A stretch of DNA of 64,000 bases from Streptomyces luteolus (GCF_029968015.1 NZ_JASCIS010000019.1:99922-163921); one strand, 5' to 3'. Counted from the first letter of the stretch, positions 32,440 to 40,411 are shown. The notes: a model not told the origin generated them from the letters alone. Numbers and translations are program-made.

Positions 32440-32500
32440 GTACGGGACCGAGGGGCGCTGACACCTTCAGGCTCTTCAGCCAGGTGTCGGGGCGTGCGAA
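32440..32500 (-). promoter_or_regulatory. Structured rpsB leader
   Basis: GACACCT (near 32460) and AGGTGTC (near 32483) can pair, and CGTAC/GTACG pairs lie close by. S2 leaders in other bacteria mediate autogenous control; here only the potential to fold is visible. Confidence 0.35.
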
Positions 32501-32530
32501 GTCGACCCGGTGACCCGGATCGCCACAAGA

Positions 32531-32536
32531 AGTGTA
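32531..32536 (-). promoter_or_regulatory. Candidate -10 (TACACT) of the rpsB operon
   Basis: Minus-strand TACACT would start a leader of about 150 bases. No convincing -35 at 17 bases; the 12-base direct repeat occupies that position. Confidence 0.3.
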
Positions 32537-32548
32537 CGGGACCCGCGA

Positions 32549-32572
32549 CGTACCGGGTGACGTACCGGGTGA
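32549..32572. repeat. 12-bp direct repeat CGTACCGGGTGA x2
   Basis: Perfect adjacent copies at 32549-32560 and 32561-32572, immediately upstream of the candidate rpsB -10 and next to the DnaA-like boxes. Confidence 0.85.
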
Positions 32573-32577
32573 CGCCG

Positions 32578-32604
32578 TTATCCACAACCGACCAGTTATC
32601 CACA
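32578..32604. promoter_or_regulatory. Two DnaA-box consensus sequences upstream of rpsB
   Basis: TTATCCACA occurs at 32578-32586 and 32596-32604, same orientation, 18 bases apart. Both are exact matches to the 9-base DnaA box. A closely similar pair is found at 38637-38662. Confidence 0.6.
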
Positions 32605-32655
32605 GATCCACACCAAGATCAGCGCCGCCGGGCCCGTCCACGGCAAGCTCCACCC

Positions 32656-33393
32656 ATGCACTTCGCACCCCGGAAATCCCGGCCCGAGACACGACCACGG
32701 ACTCTGACGCCCTGCCTGGCGCTGGCACTCGCGGCTCCGGCTGTGATCTCGGCGTTCGCGGGAGGCCACGTGAACGGCACCCCGATACGGACGGCCGCAG
32801 CCGGCGGCTCGACGGGCCGGTCCACGGCTTCGGCTTCGGCTTCGGCTTCGGCTTCGGATCCGGGTACGGGTACGGGTACGGGTACCAGTACGGATACGGA
32901 GACGGCTACGGACACTGCTACGGACGCGGTCCCGGCCGTGCCTTCCGGCGAGCGGGCCTGGCCCGTCCGCGCCCCGATCCTCCGCGGCTGGGACCCACCG
33001 GCCACGCCCTACGGCCCCGGCCACCGCGGCGTCGACCTCGCCGCCGCACCCGGCACCGGCGTACGCGCGGCCGCACCCGGCCGCATCAGCTACGCCGGAC
33101 GCGTCGCGGACAGAGGAGTCCTCACCATCGACCACCCCGGAACCGGCGCCCCACCCCTGCGCACGACGTACGAACCCGTACACGCCCTCGTCGACAAGGG
33201 CGACGAAGTAGCCGCGGGAGACGTCATCGCAACCGTGGAACGCCGAGCGTCCGCCGCCGACGCCCACTGCCCGCGATCCTGCCTGCACTGGGGCCTACGC
33301 CGCGGAACGACCTACCTCGACCCGCTCACACTGCTGTCGGCGTCCCTCACAGAACGGGGGCCTTCGCGGTTGCTGCCGGTTTGGGGGGAGTGA
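32656..33393 (+). CDS. Secreted M23-family peptidase (LytM-like)
   Basis: 245 residues, probably exported: a basic N-terminus (APRKSRPETRPRT) and the hydrophobic LTPCLALALAAPAVISAFAGG. A Ser/Ala/Gly/Thr low-complexity linker (about residues 45-85) is encoded by hexanucleotide DNA repeats. The peptidase domain begins at WPVRAPILRGWDPPATPYGP and has the zinc motif HRGVDLAAAPGTGVRAAAPG. The last motif reads SCLHWGLRRGTTYLDP: the second His of HxH is present but the first position is Cys. Expected role is peptidoglycan cross-link hydrolysis or a scaffold for other hydrolases. Confidence 0.85.
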   Translation: MHFAPRKSRPETRPRTLTPCLALALAAPAVISAFAGGHVNGTPIRTAAAGGSTGRSTASASASASASDPGTGTGTGTSTDTETATDTATDAVPAVPSGERAWPVRAPILRGWDPPATPYGPGHRGVDLAAAPGTGVRAAAPGRISYAGRVADRGVLTIDHPGTGAPPLRTTYEPVHALVDKGDEVAAGDVIATVERRASAADAHCPRSCLHWGLRRGTTYLDPLTLLSASLTERGPSRLLPVWGE

Positions 33394-33468
33394 GGCTGTG
33401 GGTGGGTGAGGGTGGGGAGGGGAGGGAGGTGGGGAGGGGGCGGGGGGGGGAGGGGGCGGGGGCGGGGG
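33388..33468 (+). other. Extremely G-rich tract between convergent genes
   Basis: About 80 bases with only G, T, A and few C, containing more than ten runs of three or more G (for example GGGGAGGGGAGGGAGGTGG), ending at the TetR stop. It has strong G-quadruplex potential on the plus strand, where a terminator between two convergent genes would be expected. Confidence 0.7.
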
Positions 33469-34050
33469 TCAGCCGTTTACGCCTCGGAGCGCCATCCCCA
33501 CCGCAGCCTCCGTGATCGCCTCCGGGTCCTCGGCCGCGCCGAGTTCGATGCGGCGTGCGGCGGCGTCGACGATGCCTTGGAGGAGCATCGCCGCCATGCG
33601 GGGCTGTTCGTGGCCGAGCGCTTCGAGTGCTTCGCCGATCATGGCGACGAGGCCGCCGTGTGCGGCGCGGATCTTCTCGCGGGCGCCCGCGTCGAGTTCG
33701 CTGGACGAGATGGCGACGACGGCACGGTGGCGGCGGTCGCCGACGAGGGCGAGTTGGGCCCGTACGTACGCCTCGACCTTGTCCTCGGGTCCTTCCGCGG
33801 CCTGCATCGCCGATTCGACCTCGGCGGCCCAGACGGGAAAGTCGACTTCGCAGAGCTCCTCGACGACGGCGGCGCGGGAGCGGAAGTACTCGTAGACGGA
33901 GGACCTGGCCAGCCCTGTGCGTTCGGCGAGCGCGGGGAAGGTCAGCGCCTCCGTTCCGCCCTCGGACAGCAGGGACCGGGCGGCGTCAAGGAGGGCGCCG
34001 CGCTGCATCGACCGGTGCTCGGCCACTGAGGCCGCTCGAATCCTTGGCAC
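33469..34050 (-). CDS. TetR-family transcriptional regulator
   Basis: 193 residues from the GTG at 34050 (a GTG at 34059 would add three). HTH: ALLDAARSLLSEGGTEALTF followed by LAERTGLARSSVYEYFRSRAAVVEEL (about residues 20-65). The C-terminal ligand domain is uncharacterised. The later start is preferred because a -10-like TACAGT lies 7 bases upstream, predicting a leaderless transcript. That promoter overlaps the palindrome at 34061-34082, which would make the gene self-regulated. No target gene is obvious, as whiG is 180 bases away on the same strand. Confidence 0.85.
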   Translation of the reverse strand: MPRIRAASVAEHRSMQRGALLDAARSLLSEGGTEALTFPALAERTGLARSSVYEYFRSRAAVVEELCEVDFPVWAAEVESAMQAAEGPEDKVEAYVRAQLALVGDRRHRAVVAISSSELDAGAREKIRAAHGGLVAMIGEALEALGHEQPRMAAMLLQGIVDAAARRIELGAAEDPEAITEAAVGMALRGVNG

Positions 34051-34060
34051 GTACCCCACT

Positions 34061-34082
34061 GTACGGAGCGGACGTCCCGTAC
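34061..34082. promoter_or_regulatory. Palindrome GTACGG-N10-CCGTAC, candidate TetR operator
   Basis: Perfect 6-base arms (34061-34066, 34077-34082) overlap the candidate -10 of the TetR gene. Size and position fit a TetR dimer site. Confidence 0.45.
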
Positions 34083-34232
34083 GGGAGTCGGCTCGGGGGG
34101 CTGTCCGCCGGGGGTGGGGTGGTCGTGGGCGCGTTGTCCGTGTGTGCGGCGTTCGTACGTCGCGTTCGCCGCTGCCGCGGTCCGGTCGTCCGGATGAGCG
34201 CCGTTTGGCGTGGTCGTGGAGGCAGGACCGAT

Positions 34233-35072
34233 TCAGCGTCCGAAGCCGGCGAGCTTGGCGCGGAGCTGGAGGACCGACTTGGTGTGGATCTGGCTGACGC
34301 GGCTCTCGGTGACGCCGAGGACGTTGCCGATCTCGGCGAGGGTGAGGCCCTCGTAGTAGTAGAGGGTGACGACGGTCTTCTCGCGTTCGGGCAGCGTGTT
34401 GATGGCGCGGGCGAGGAGTCGGCGGAGTTCGCGGTCCTCGGCGATCTCCACGGGGTTCTCGGCGGCGGTGTCCTCGAGGGTGTCCATGAGGCTGAGCCGG
34501 TCGCCGCTCTCGCCGCCGACATGGAGGAGTTCTTCGAGGGCCACGACGTTGGCGAGGGACAACTGACTGAAGACCGCGTGGAGTTCTTCGAGTGCGATGC
34601 CCATCTCCGCGGCGACTTCGCTTTCGGAGGGGGTTCGGCGGAGTTGGGCTTCGAGGGTCGCGTAGGCGCGTTCGACGTTGCGGGCCTTTTGGCGTACGGA
34701 GCGTGGGATCCAGTCGAGGGCGCGGAGTTCGTCGATCATGGCGCCGCGGATGCGGGTGATGGCGTACGTCTCGAATTTGATTTCGCGGTCGATGTCGAAC
34801 TTTTCGATGGCGTCGATGAGTCCGAATACACCGGAGGAGACGAAGTCCGCTTGTTCGACGTTGGGTGGCAGGCCGACGCTGACGCGTCCGGCGACGTATT
34901 TGACGAGGGGCGAGTAGTGGAGGATCAGTTGTTCGCGCAGTCGTCCGTCGCTCGTTGCCTTGTACGACCTCCAGAGTTCGTCGAGCGACGAGGGTGCGGG
35001 TGGCCGCGCGCCGTCACGTGCGGCGGGGGGGATGGCCGCTGCCCGGTCGGACCCGGAGGTGTGCTGGGGCAT
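34233..35072 (-). CDS. whiG: Sporulation sigma factor WhiG (FliA family)
   Basis: 279 residues. Region 2 reads HYSPLVKYVAGRVSVGLPPN then VEQADFVSSGVFGLIDAIEKFD and FETYAITRIRGAMIDELRALDW with IPRSVRQKAR; region 3 follows (ERAYATLEAQLRRTPSESEVAAEMGI). Region 4.2 is LTLAEIGNVLGVTESRVSQIH. In Streptomyces WhiG starts aerial-hypha sporulation and is restrained by RsiG with cyclic di-GMP. The Ala/Pro-rich 25-residue N-terminal extension is normal. Located downstream of dprA as in other Streptomyces. Confidence 0.95.
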   Translation of the reverse strand: MPQHTSGSDRAAAIPPAARDGARPPAPSSLDELWRSYKATSDGRLREQLILHYSPLVKYVAGRVSVGLPPNVEQADFVSSGVFGLIDAIEKFDIDREIKFETYAITRIRGAMIDELRALDWIPRSVRQKARNVERAYATLEAQLRRTPSESEVAAEMGIALEELHAVFSQLSLANVVALEELLHVGGESGDRLSLMDTLEDTAAENPVEIAEDRELRRLLARAINTLPEREKTVVTLYYYEGLTLAEIGNVLGVTESRVSQIHTKSVLQLRAKLAGFGR

Positions 35073-35314
35073 TCGTTGCCTTGAGCCGTTCTGCTGTGGA
35101 TCGAGTACGTGCGCATCGGAGTCGGAAGCTTTGTGAGCGTAGCGTGACTGGAGTGTCGCAGTGTGCGAAGAGTAGGGGATCTCGTGGCCGCTGGATGTTC
35201 AGTCGGGGTTGCCGTACCTCGTTCTCGTCGGGTGTGCGAGTGCGGGTTCAGGGGTCGAAATCACAGAATCTGCCAAGGTCATCGGGGATCGTCCGGACGG
35301 CGCAACGTGACGGT

Positions 35315-36520
35315 TCAGGTGTCTTCGGGTTTGACTTCGCGTCGCGGAAAGTCGGTTCGGGTGCTCTGGCGTGTCAACTTCCAGTTGTCGCCGTGTCGTT
35401 CGACGAATCCGAGGGATTGAAGTTCGTACAGGCCGGCGACGGTGTCGTCGGTGGTGGTGGCAGCGTCGGTGGCGATGCCGGCCACGGGTACGGGGCGGCC
35501 TGCGGGGAGTGCGGCGAGTACGCGGGCGGCGAGGGGGTTGAGGAGGTCTCTGGGGATGACGGGGCCGCGGTGTTCGGGGGCGAGCTGTCCCATCTCTCCG
35601 ATGAGCTCGATGACTTCGGCCGCGTCGGTGACGAGGGTGGCTTCGCCGCGCAGGAGTTGGTGGACGCCCGCTGACTGGCTGCTGGTGGCGGGGCCGGGGA
35701 CGCCCATGGTGTGGCGGCCGAGGCGGGTGGCGTTGCGTGCGGTGACGAGGGCGCCGCTGCGGTGGGCGGCTTCGATGACGAGGGTGCCGCGGGTGAGGGC
35801 GGCGATGATGCGGTTGCGTTGGATGAAGCGGTAGGCGGTGGGGTGGGCTCCCGGGGGTAACTCGGCGAGGAGCAGGCCTTGTTCGGCGATGCGTTGGAGT
35901 AGTCCGGTGTGGCCGCGGGGGTAGGCGGTGTCGACTCCGTTGGCGAGGATGGCGGCGGTGGCGCCTCCTGCTGCGAGGGCGGCGCGGTGGGCTGCTCCGT
36001 CGATGCCGTAGGCGCCGCCCGAGACGACGACCCAGCCGTGTTCGGCGAGGCCGGTGGCGATCTTGGCGGCCATGTGCGCGCCGTACTCGGTGCAGGCGCG
36101 TGCGCCGACGAGGGCGACGGAGCGCAGGGCCCATATGCGCAGGTCGGCGTTGCCGCGGACCCAGAGGCCGACGGGTTGGGTGTCGCCGAGGTCGCGGAGT
36201 TGGCCGGGCCATTCGGGGTCGCCGGGGATGAGGAAGCGGGCTCCGGCGGTGTCTGCCGCCTGGAGGTCGGTGTCGGGGTGGGTGGTGGTGGCGCGGTTGC
36301 GGAGTCCTGCGAGGCGTTGGGGGGTGACGCCGGGGAGGGCGCTGTCTTCGTGGGTGAGGTGGTGGAAGAGGCCGGTGGCGCCGTAGGTGCGGAGCCAGCG
36401 TCCGGTGTTGTCGTCGCCCGGTTCGAGGATGCGGGTGAGGGCGATGCGGGCTCGGCGCTCGTCTTGCGAGGGCGAGGGCGGGGACGGGGACGGGGTAGGG
36501 GGCGGATTGGTGTTGGGCAT
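35315..36520 (-). CDS. dprA: DNA-processing protein DprA
   Basis: 401 residues; the start at 36520 is uncertain, since the first 18 residues are Pro/Ser-rich and no good ribosome site is close. The N-terminal SAM-like helices (RIALTRILEPGDDNTGRWLR) are followed by the Rossmann domain LRSVALVGARACTEYGAHMA, VVVSGGAYGIDGAAHRAALA, AILANGVDTAYPRGHTGLLQ, LAELPPG, and RNRIIAALTRGTLVIEAAHRSG. A C-terminal winged-helix domain (DDTVAGLYELQSLGFVERHG) closes it. DprA loads RecA on incoming single-stranded DNA; in Streptomyces it more likely acts in recombination. Part of yraN-comM-dprA. Confidence 0.93.
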   Translation of the reverse strand: MPNTNPPPTPSPSPPSPSQDERRARIALTRILEPGDDNTGRWLRTYGATGLFHHLTHEDSALPGVTPQRLAGLRNRATTTHPDTDLQAADTAGARFLIPGDPEWPGQLRDLGDTQPVGLWVRGNADLRIWALRSVALVGARACTEYGAHMAAKIATGLAEHGWVVVSGGAYGIDGAAHRAALAAGGATAAILANGVDTAYPRGHTGLLQRIAEQGLLLAELPPGAHPTAYRFIQRNRIIAALTRGTLVIEAAHRSGALVTARNATRLGRHTMGVPGPATSSQSAGVHQLLRGEATLVTDAAEVIELIGEMGQLAPEHRGPVIPRDLLNPLAARVLAALPAGRPVPVAGIATDAATTTDDTVAGLYELQSLGFVERHGDNWKLTRQSTRTDFPRREVKPEDT

Positions 36521-36584
36521 GGGTTGGAGGGCCTTCTGCCAAGAGTTGGTGGCTGTGGGGAGTTGGGAGGGGGGCGGCGTGCGG

Positions 36585-38192
36585 TCAGGGCGCGATGGCC
36601 ATGGGTGTGCCGCGGGGGATGCCGGTGCGGAGGTGCAGGGCGAGGTTGACGTCGTTGGCGTCGGGGCGGTCGCGGCCGCTGAGGTCGGCGACGGTCCAGG
36701 CGATGCGGAGTACGCGGTCGAGGCCGCGGGCGGTGAGCAGTCCGCGTTCCAGGTCGTGTTCGGCTTCGTGGAGGGCGCCGGGGGCGGGGTACCAGCGGGT
36801 GCGCAGTTCGTGTCCGGGGATGTGGCTGTTGGTGGTCCAGGGTGTGCCGGTGAGGCGTGCGGCGGCGCGTTCTCGGGCTTGGCGTACGCGGTCGGCGACC
36901 TGGCGGGTGGATTCGCCGCGGTGGACGGTGGCGGTGAGGTCGGCGCGGGTGACGGGTTCGACTTCGACCTTGAGGTCGACGCGGTCGAGGAGTGGTCCGG
37001 AGAGTCGGCCTTGGTAGCGCCGGATGGCTCCGGGTGTGCAGCTGCTGGTCTCGCCGAGGAGGGTGCAGCGGCCGCAGGGGCAGGGGTTGGCGGCGAGGAT
37101 CAGCTGGAATCGGGCGGGGAGTTGGACGACTCCGGCCGCGCGGGCGACGACGACGTGCCCGGATTCGAGGGGTTGGCGCAGGGCGTCGAGGGCTTTGGCG
37201 CTGAACTCGGGGGCCTCGTCGAGGAAGAGCACGCCTCGGTGGGCGAGGGAGACGGCGCCGGGGCGTGGGAGGCCTGGGCCGCCGCCGACGAGGGATTGCA
37301 TGGTGGCGGAGTGGTGGGGTGCGCAGTAGGGCGGGGTTTCGACGAGGGGGCGGCCTGGTGGGAGGGTTCCGGCGACGGAGTGGACGGCGGTGACTTCGAG
37401 GGATTCCTTCTGGGTGAGGGGCGGCATGATCGAGGGCAGGCGTTCGGCGAGCATGGTTTTGCCTGCGCCTGGTGGGCCTTGGAGGAAGAGGTGGTGGCCG
37501 CCTGCTGCGGCGACTTCGAGGGCGGTGCGGGCGGCGATCTGGCCGACGACTTCGGAGAGGTCGTGGTGGGCGGCTGTGGTGTCGGGTGCGCCGATGGTGG
37601 CGAGGGTTCCGGCGAAGCCGCCGGGGGTGGTGGGTGTGGTCCGGCTGGTGTCGGTGTCGGGGTCTTCTTCGGGTACGGGTTCGTCGGTGAGTACGGCGAT
37701 GAGCTGGCGCAGGCTGCGGACGCCGAGGACGGAGATGCCGGGGACGAGTGCGGCTTCGGCGGCCGCGTGTTCGGGGACGACGACCTGGTCGTAGCCGGCG
37801 TCGGCGGCGGCGAGGACGGCGGGCAGGACGCCTCGTACGGGGAGGACGCGTCCGTCGAGGCCGAGTTCGCCGATCATGACGACGTCGGCGAGGGTGCGGG
37901 GGTCGATGCGTTCGGCGGCGCCGAGGACGGCGCAGGCGACGGCGAGGTCGAAGCCGCTGCCGCCCTTGGGTACGGAGGCGGGGCTGAGGCCGACGGTGAG
38001 CTTTTTCTGGGGCCAGGCGTTGCCGGAGTTGACGACGGCGGCGCGGACGCGGTCGCGGCTTTCGGTGAGGCTCTTGTCGGGGAGGCCGACGAGGGTGAAC
38101 GCGGCGACGCCGGGTTCGAGGTCGGCCTGGACTTCGACGACGACGCCTTCGACGCCGACGAGCGCGACGGAGCAGGTGCGGGCGAAGGCCAT
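36585..38192 (-). CDS. comM: YifB/ComM-family Mg-chelatase-like AAA ATPase
   Basis: 535 residues, start fixed by overlap with the yraN stop (TGATG). The N-terminal ChlI-like domain is VALVGVEGVVVEVQADLEPG and GLPDKSLTESRDRVRAAVVNSG. The AAA core has Walker A LQGPPGAGKTMLAERLPSI, Walker B GVLFLDEAPEF, and the cysteine cluster NPCPCGRCTLLGETSSC. C-terminal Mg_chelatase_C follows (RAAARLTGTP, GLDRVLRIAWTVADLSG). ComM acts as a hexameric branch-migration helicase in natural transformation; its role in Streptomyces is not established. Confidence 0.93.
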   Translation of the reverse strand: MAFARTCSVALVGVEGVVVEVQADLEPGVAAFTLVGLPDKSLTESRDRVRAAVVNSGNAWPQKKLTVGLSPASVPKGGSGFDLAVACAVLGAAERIDPRTLADVVMIGELGLDGRVLPVRGVLPAVLAAADAGYDQVVVPEHAAAEAALVPGISVLGVRSLRQLIAVLTDEPVPEEDPDTDTSRTTPTTPGGFAGTLATIGAPDTTAAHHDLSEVVGQIAARTALEVAAAGGHHLFLQGPPGAGKTMLAERLPSIMPPLTQKESLEVTAVHSVAGTLPPGRPLVETPPYCAPHHSATMQSLVGGGPGLPRPGAVSLAHRGVLFLDEAPEFSAKALDALRQPLESGHVVVARAAGVVQLPARFQLILAANPCPCGRCTLLGETSSCTPGAIRRYQGRLSGPLLDRVDLKVEVEPVTRADLTATVHRGESTRQVADRVRQARERAAARLTGTPWTTNSHIPGHELRTRWYPAPGALHEAEHDLERGLLTARGLDRVLRIAWTVADLSGRDRPDANDVNLALHLRTGIPRGTPMAIAP

Positions 38193-38578
38193 CAGGCCAC
38201 CCCCTGTGCGTGTTCGACGACGGGGGCGCCGCGGCTGGGCAGGAGGACGCCGACGAGGTCGATGCGGACGCCGCCCGGTGGTGGGCCTCCGTGTTGGTGG
38301 AGCCAGCGTTCGGCGAGGGTGCGCAGGCGGTCGGCCTTGGCGGGGGTGATGCCCGCCATGGGGTGTTGGAAGGGCCGGTCGGCGCGGGTGGGGTCGGGGT
38401 GTCCTCGGCGGGTTTTGACTTCGCAGAGGACGAGGGTGTCGTGGTCGAGGGCGACGATGTCGATCTCGCCGCCGGGTCCGGATCGCCAGTTGCGGTCCAG
38501 GATGGTCATTCCTGCGGCGACGAGTTGTCGGGCGGCGAGGTTTTCGCCGTACTTGCCGAGTGCTCCGCGTGCGTTCAT
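38192..38578 (-). CDS. yraN: YraN family protein (UPF0102, predicted nuclease fold)
   Basis: 128 residues. GKYGENLAARQLVAAGMTIL with DRNWRSGPGGEIDIVALDHD and LVLCEVKTRRG gives the E-x8-D-x-D and E-V-K motifs of the PD-(D/E)xK-like fold. Function is unproven; the genomic link with comM and dprA suggests DNA processing. Length is typical. Confidence 0.93.
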   Translation of the reverse strand: MNARGALGKYGENLAARQLVAAGMTILDRNWRSGPGGEIDIVALDHDTLVLCEVKTRRGHPDPTRADRPFQHPMAGITPAKADRLRTLAERWLHQHGGPPPGGVRIDLVGVLLPSRGAPVVEHAQGVA

Positions 38579-38624
38579 GGGGCACCACCTCCGGGTTCGA
38601 AGGTGGCGTATCAGCGTCGCGGTT

Positions 38625-38690
38625 GTGGATCTTGGTGGATAACCGGCTGGTTGTGGATAACTCCGTCACCCACAGGGGTCACACCCCCAC
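38625..38690 (+). promoter_or_regulatory. Second DnaA-box-like module
   Basis: TGGTGGATAACCGG and TGGTTGTGGATAACTCCGTC hold a perfect reverse DnaA box (TGTGGATAA, about 38652-38660) and a one-mismatch box (GGTGGATAA, about 38633-38641). Spacing and flanking bases (GGTTGTGGATAAC, CGTCACCC) match the rpsB-upstream module read on its minus strand. It lies in the 129-base gap between the DUF2469 gene and yraN. Confidence 0.55.
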
Positions 38691-38707
38691 CACAGCAGGG
38701 CTCCGGT

Positions 38708-39016
38708 CTAGCTTCCGGGCAGTTCGAGGTCGCTCTTGTTGAGCTCCTCGATGTTCACGTCCTTGAAGGTGAGGACGCGGACCTGCTTGACGAAGCGGGC
38801 GGGCCGGTACATGTCCCAGACCCAGGCGTCGGCCATGGACACCTCGAAGAAGACCTCGCCCTGGACGGAGTGCACCTGCATCTCGTAGTCGTTGGTGAGG
38901 TAGAAGCGCCGCTCGGTCTCGATCACGTATTTGAACAGCCCGACGACGTCGCGGTACTCCCGGTAGAGCTTCAGCTCCATCTCGGTCTCGTACTTCTCGA
39001 GGTCCTCGGCGCTCAT
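38708..39016 (-). CDS. DUF2469 family protein
   Basis: 102 residues, highly conserved actinobacterial small protein: MSAEDLEKYETEMELKLYRE, YRDVVGLFKYVIETERRFYL, FEVSMADAWVWDMYRPARFV, and VRVLTFKDVNIEELNKSDLE. No known function. In Streptomyces it sits between the signal peptidase/Nudix genes and yraN, as here. Acidic, soluble, no signal. Confidence 0.92.
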   Translation of the reverse strand: MSAEDLEKYETEMELKLYREYRDVVGLFKYVIETERRFYLTNDYEMQVHSVQGEVFFEVSMADAWVWDMYRPARFVKQVRVLTFKDVNIEELNKSDLELPGS

Positions 39017-39071
39017 GGCATGTTCCCCTTCAGCCGTGCGTCCCCCTATTGTGCGCCAGTCCGGGCCGTCG

Positions 39072-39608
39072 CTAGACGATTTCTGTGTCGAGGACTGCGG
39101 GACTGGCCGGAGGTCCTTCGTCGAGCAGCGTCTTCAGCAGCCCGGCGAGCTTGGTCGGATACACCGTCTCATGGGTGGCGGAGAGTTCTTCACAGGTCCA
39201 CCACCGCATTCCGGACACGCTCCGCTGTTCAAGCTCGGTGAGGCCCGGCATGTCCGCAGCGGTCCGCGCGGTGGGGGCGAGTTGTCCCGTACGAGCGAGG
39301 AAGTACCACTCGTCCTGGTTCCAGCGGCGGCCGGCGAACGGGAACGAGCAGGTGCGGCGCCACAGCACCGGGCCGAGTTCGGCGTCGGTGATGCCGGTCT
39401 CCTCGGCGAGTTCGCGCAGCGCGGCCTCTTCGCGGGTCTCGTCGCCCTCCAGGCCCCCACCCGGCGTGAACCACCAGGTGTCGCCGGAGGCGTCCGGGTC
39501 GTCGGGCTCGTGCCCGTACAGGAGCAGGATGCGGTCCTCGGGGTCGAGGAGTACGACGCGGGCGACCTTCCGCACCTCGTCCGCCGCGGGAACGGCGTCA
39601 GTGGACAC
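39072..39608 (-). CDS. Nudix hydrolase
   Basis: 178 residues from the GTG at 39608, which overlaps the sipZ stop by 11 bases. The Nudix box GGGLEGDETREEAALREL followed by AEETGI (about residues 60-83) matches Gx5Ex7REUxEExGU. TWWFTPGGG precedes it and WNQDEWYFLART follows. Substrate cannot be inferred; nucleoside diphosphate derivatives are typical. Co-transcription with sipZ is suggested by the overlap. Confidence 0.9.
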   Translation of the reverse strand: MSTDAVPAADEVRKVARVVLLDPEDRILLLYGHEPDDPDASGDTWWFTPGGGLEGDETREEAALRELAEETGITDAELGPVLWRRTCSFPFAGRRWNQDEWYFLARTGQLAPTARTAADMPGLTELEQRSVSGMRWWTCEELSATHETVYPTKLAGLLKTLLDEGPPASPAVLDTEIV

Positions 39609-40350
39609 CGGCGGGCTCCCTGCGCCGTCCCTGCTGCTTGCGGGAGGTGCCGCGCTTGGCGAACGAGCCGGACGCCGCGCCGCCGAGGATGAGGACCGCT
39701 CCGAGGCCGATCGCGCCGACGACGAGCCGCAGCGGTCCGGGTTCGGAGAGCCCGCCGGGCAGGTCCGCGAAGCCGCTGGGCCGCTGCAGCATGCCGTCCA
39801 TGGGCCAGGCGACGGCGTCGACGCGGGCGGCGACGGCGTCGCGCGGTACGGAGCCCTTGCCGGCCTCGTCGAGGTGGACGCTGGAGTCGAGCGAGGTGCT
39901 GCGTTCGTCGCCGAGGAGGAAGAGGCGGCCCTGGGGCACGGTCGTCGGCGGGATGCCGGTGTCGGAGGCCTTGACACCCTCGGGGAGGTACGGCTCGTCG
40001 ATGGCCTTGCCGTTGACGGTGAGGCGGCCCTGGTCGTCGCAGCAGGCGATCTTGTCGCCGCCGACGGCCACGACGCGCTTGACCATGGGCAGGTCGCCCC
40101 AGGACTTCTCGTTGAAGACGACGACGTCGCCGCGGTGCACCTCGCTGCCGTCGATGCGTTCGGCGAGGACGCGGTCACCGGCGCCGATGGTCGGGGTCAT
40201 CGACTGGGTCGGCACGGTGTACGGCTGGTACAGCAGCGCGCCCCAGGCGAAGCCGCCGAGGAAGAGCACACAGCCGAGGGCCACGGCCAGGTTCGACAGT
40301 CTGCTGCCGAGCCCGCCGCGGCCCTCGTCCGTACGTCGTGTTCTGCTCAT
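39598..40350 (-). CDS. sipZ: Type I signal peptidase (SipZ position)
   Basis: 250 residues. One N-terminal helix (LSNLAVALGCVLFLGGFAWG), box B VPTQSMTPTI with the catalytic Ser, and box D MVKRVVAVGGD with the Lys. Box E is LLGDERSTSLDSS, with Glu-Arg-Ser-Thr where other Sips have D/N-x-R. A second helix near the C-terminus (LRLVVGAIGLGAVLILGGAA) is followed by a basic tail. In S. lividans four sip genes are clustered, sipZ starting a separate operon; the hairpin upstream here supports the same split. Confidence 0.92.
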   Translation of the reverse strand: MSRTRRTDEGRGGLGSRLSNLAVALGCVLFLGGFAWGALLYQPYTVPTQSMTPTIGAGDRVLAERIDGSEVHRGDVVVFNEKSWGDLPMVKRVVAVGGDKIACCDDQGRLTVNGKAIDEPYLPEGVKASDTGIPPTTVPQGRLFLLGDERSTSLDSSVHLDEAGKGSVPRDAVAARVDAVAWPMDGMLQRPSGFADLPGGLSEPGPLRLVVGAIGLGAVLILGGAASGSFAKRGTSRKQQGRRREPAGVH

Positions 40351-40383
40351 CCCAGCCCCACCTCGGTGAATCGATCCGGCGCC

Positions 40384-40411
40384 GACCGGTCACGCGTGGG
40401 CGTGACCGGTC
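40384..40411 (-). terminator. Terminator between sipY and sipZ
   Basis: Perfect 12-base stem GACCGGTCACGC/GCGTGACCGGTC (40384-40395, 40400-40411), 36 bases after the sipY stop. Confidence 0.8.

Noticed and set aside
32578..32604. DnaA boxes as a replication origin
   Set aside because: Only two boxes, with no dnaA-dnaN neighbourhood and no AT-rich unwinding region. Kept as a regulatory or titration candidate.
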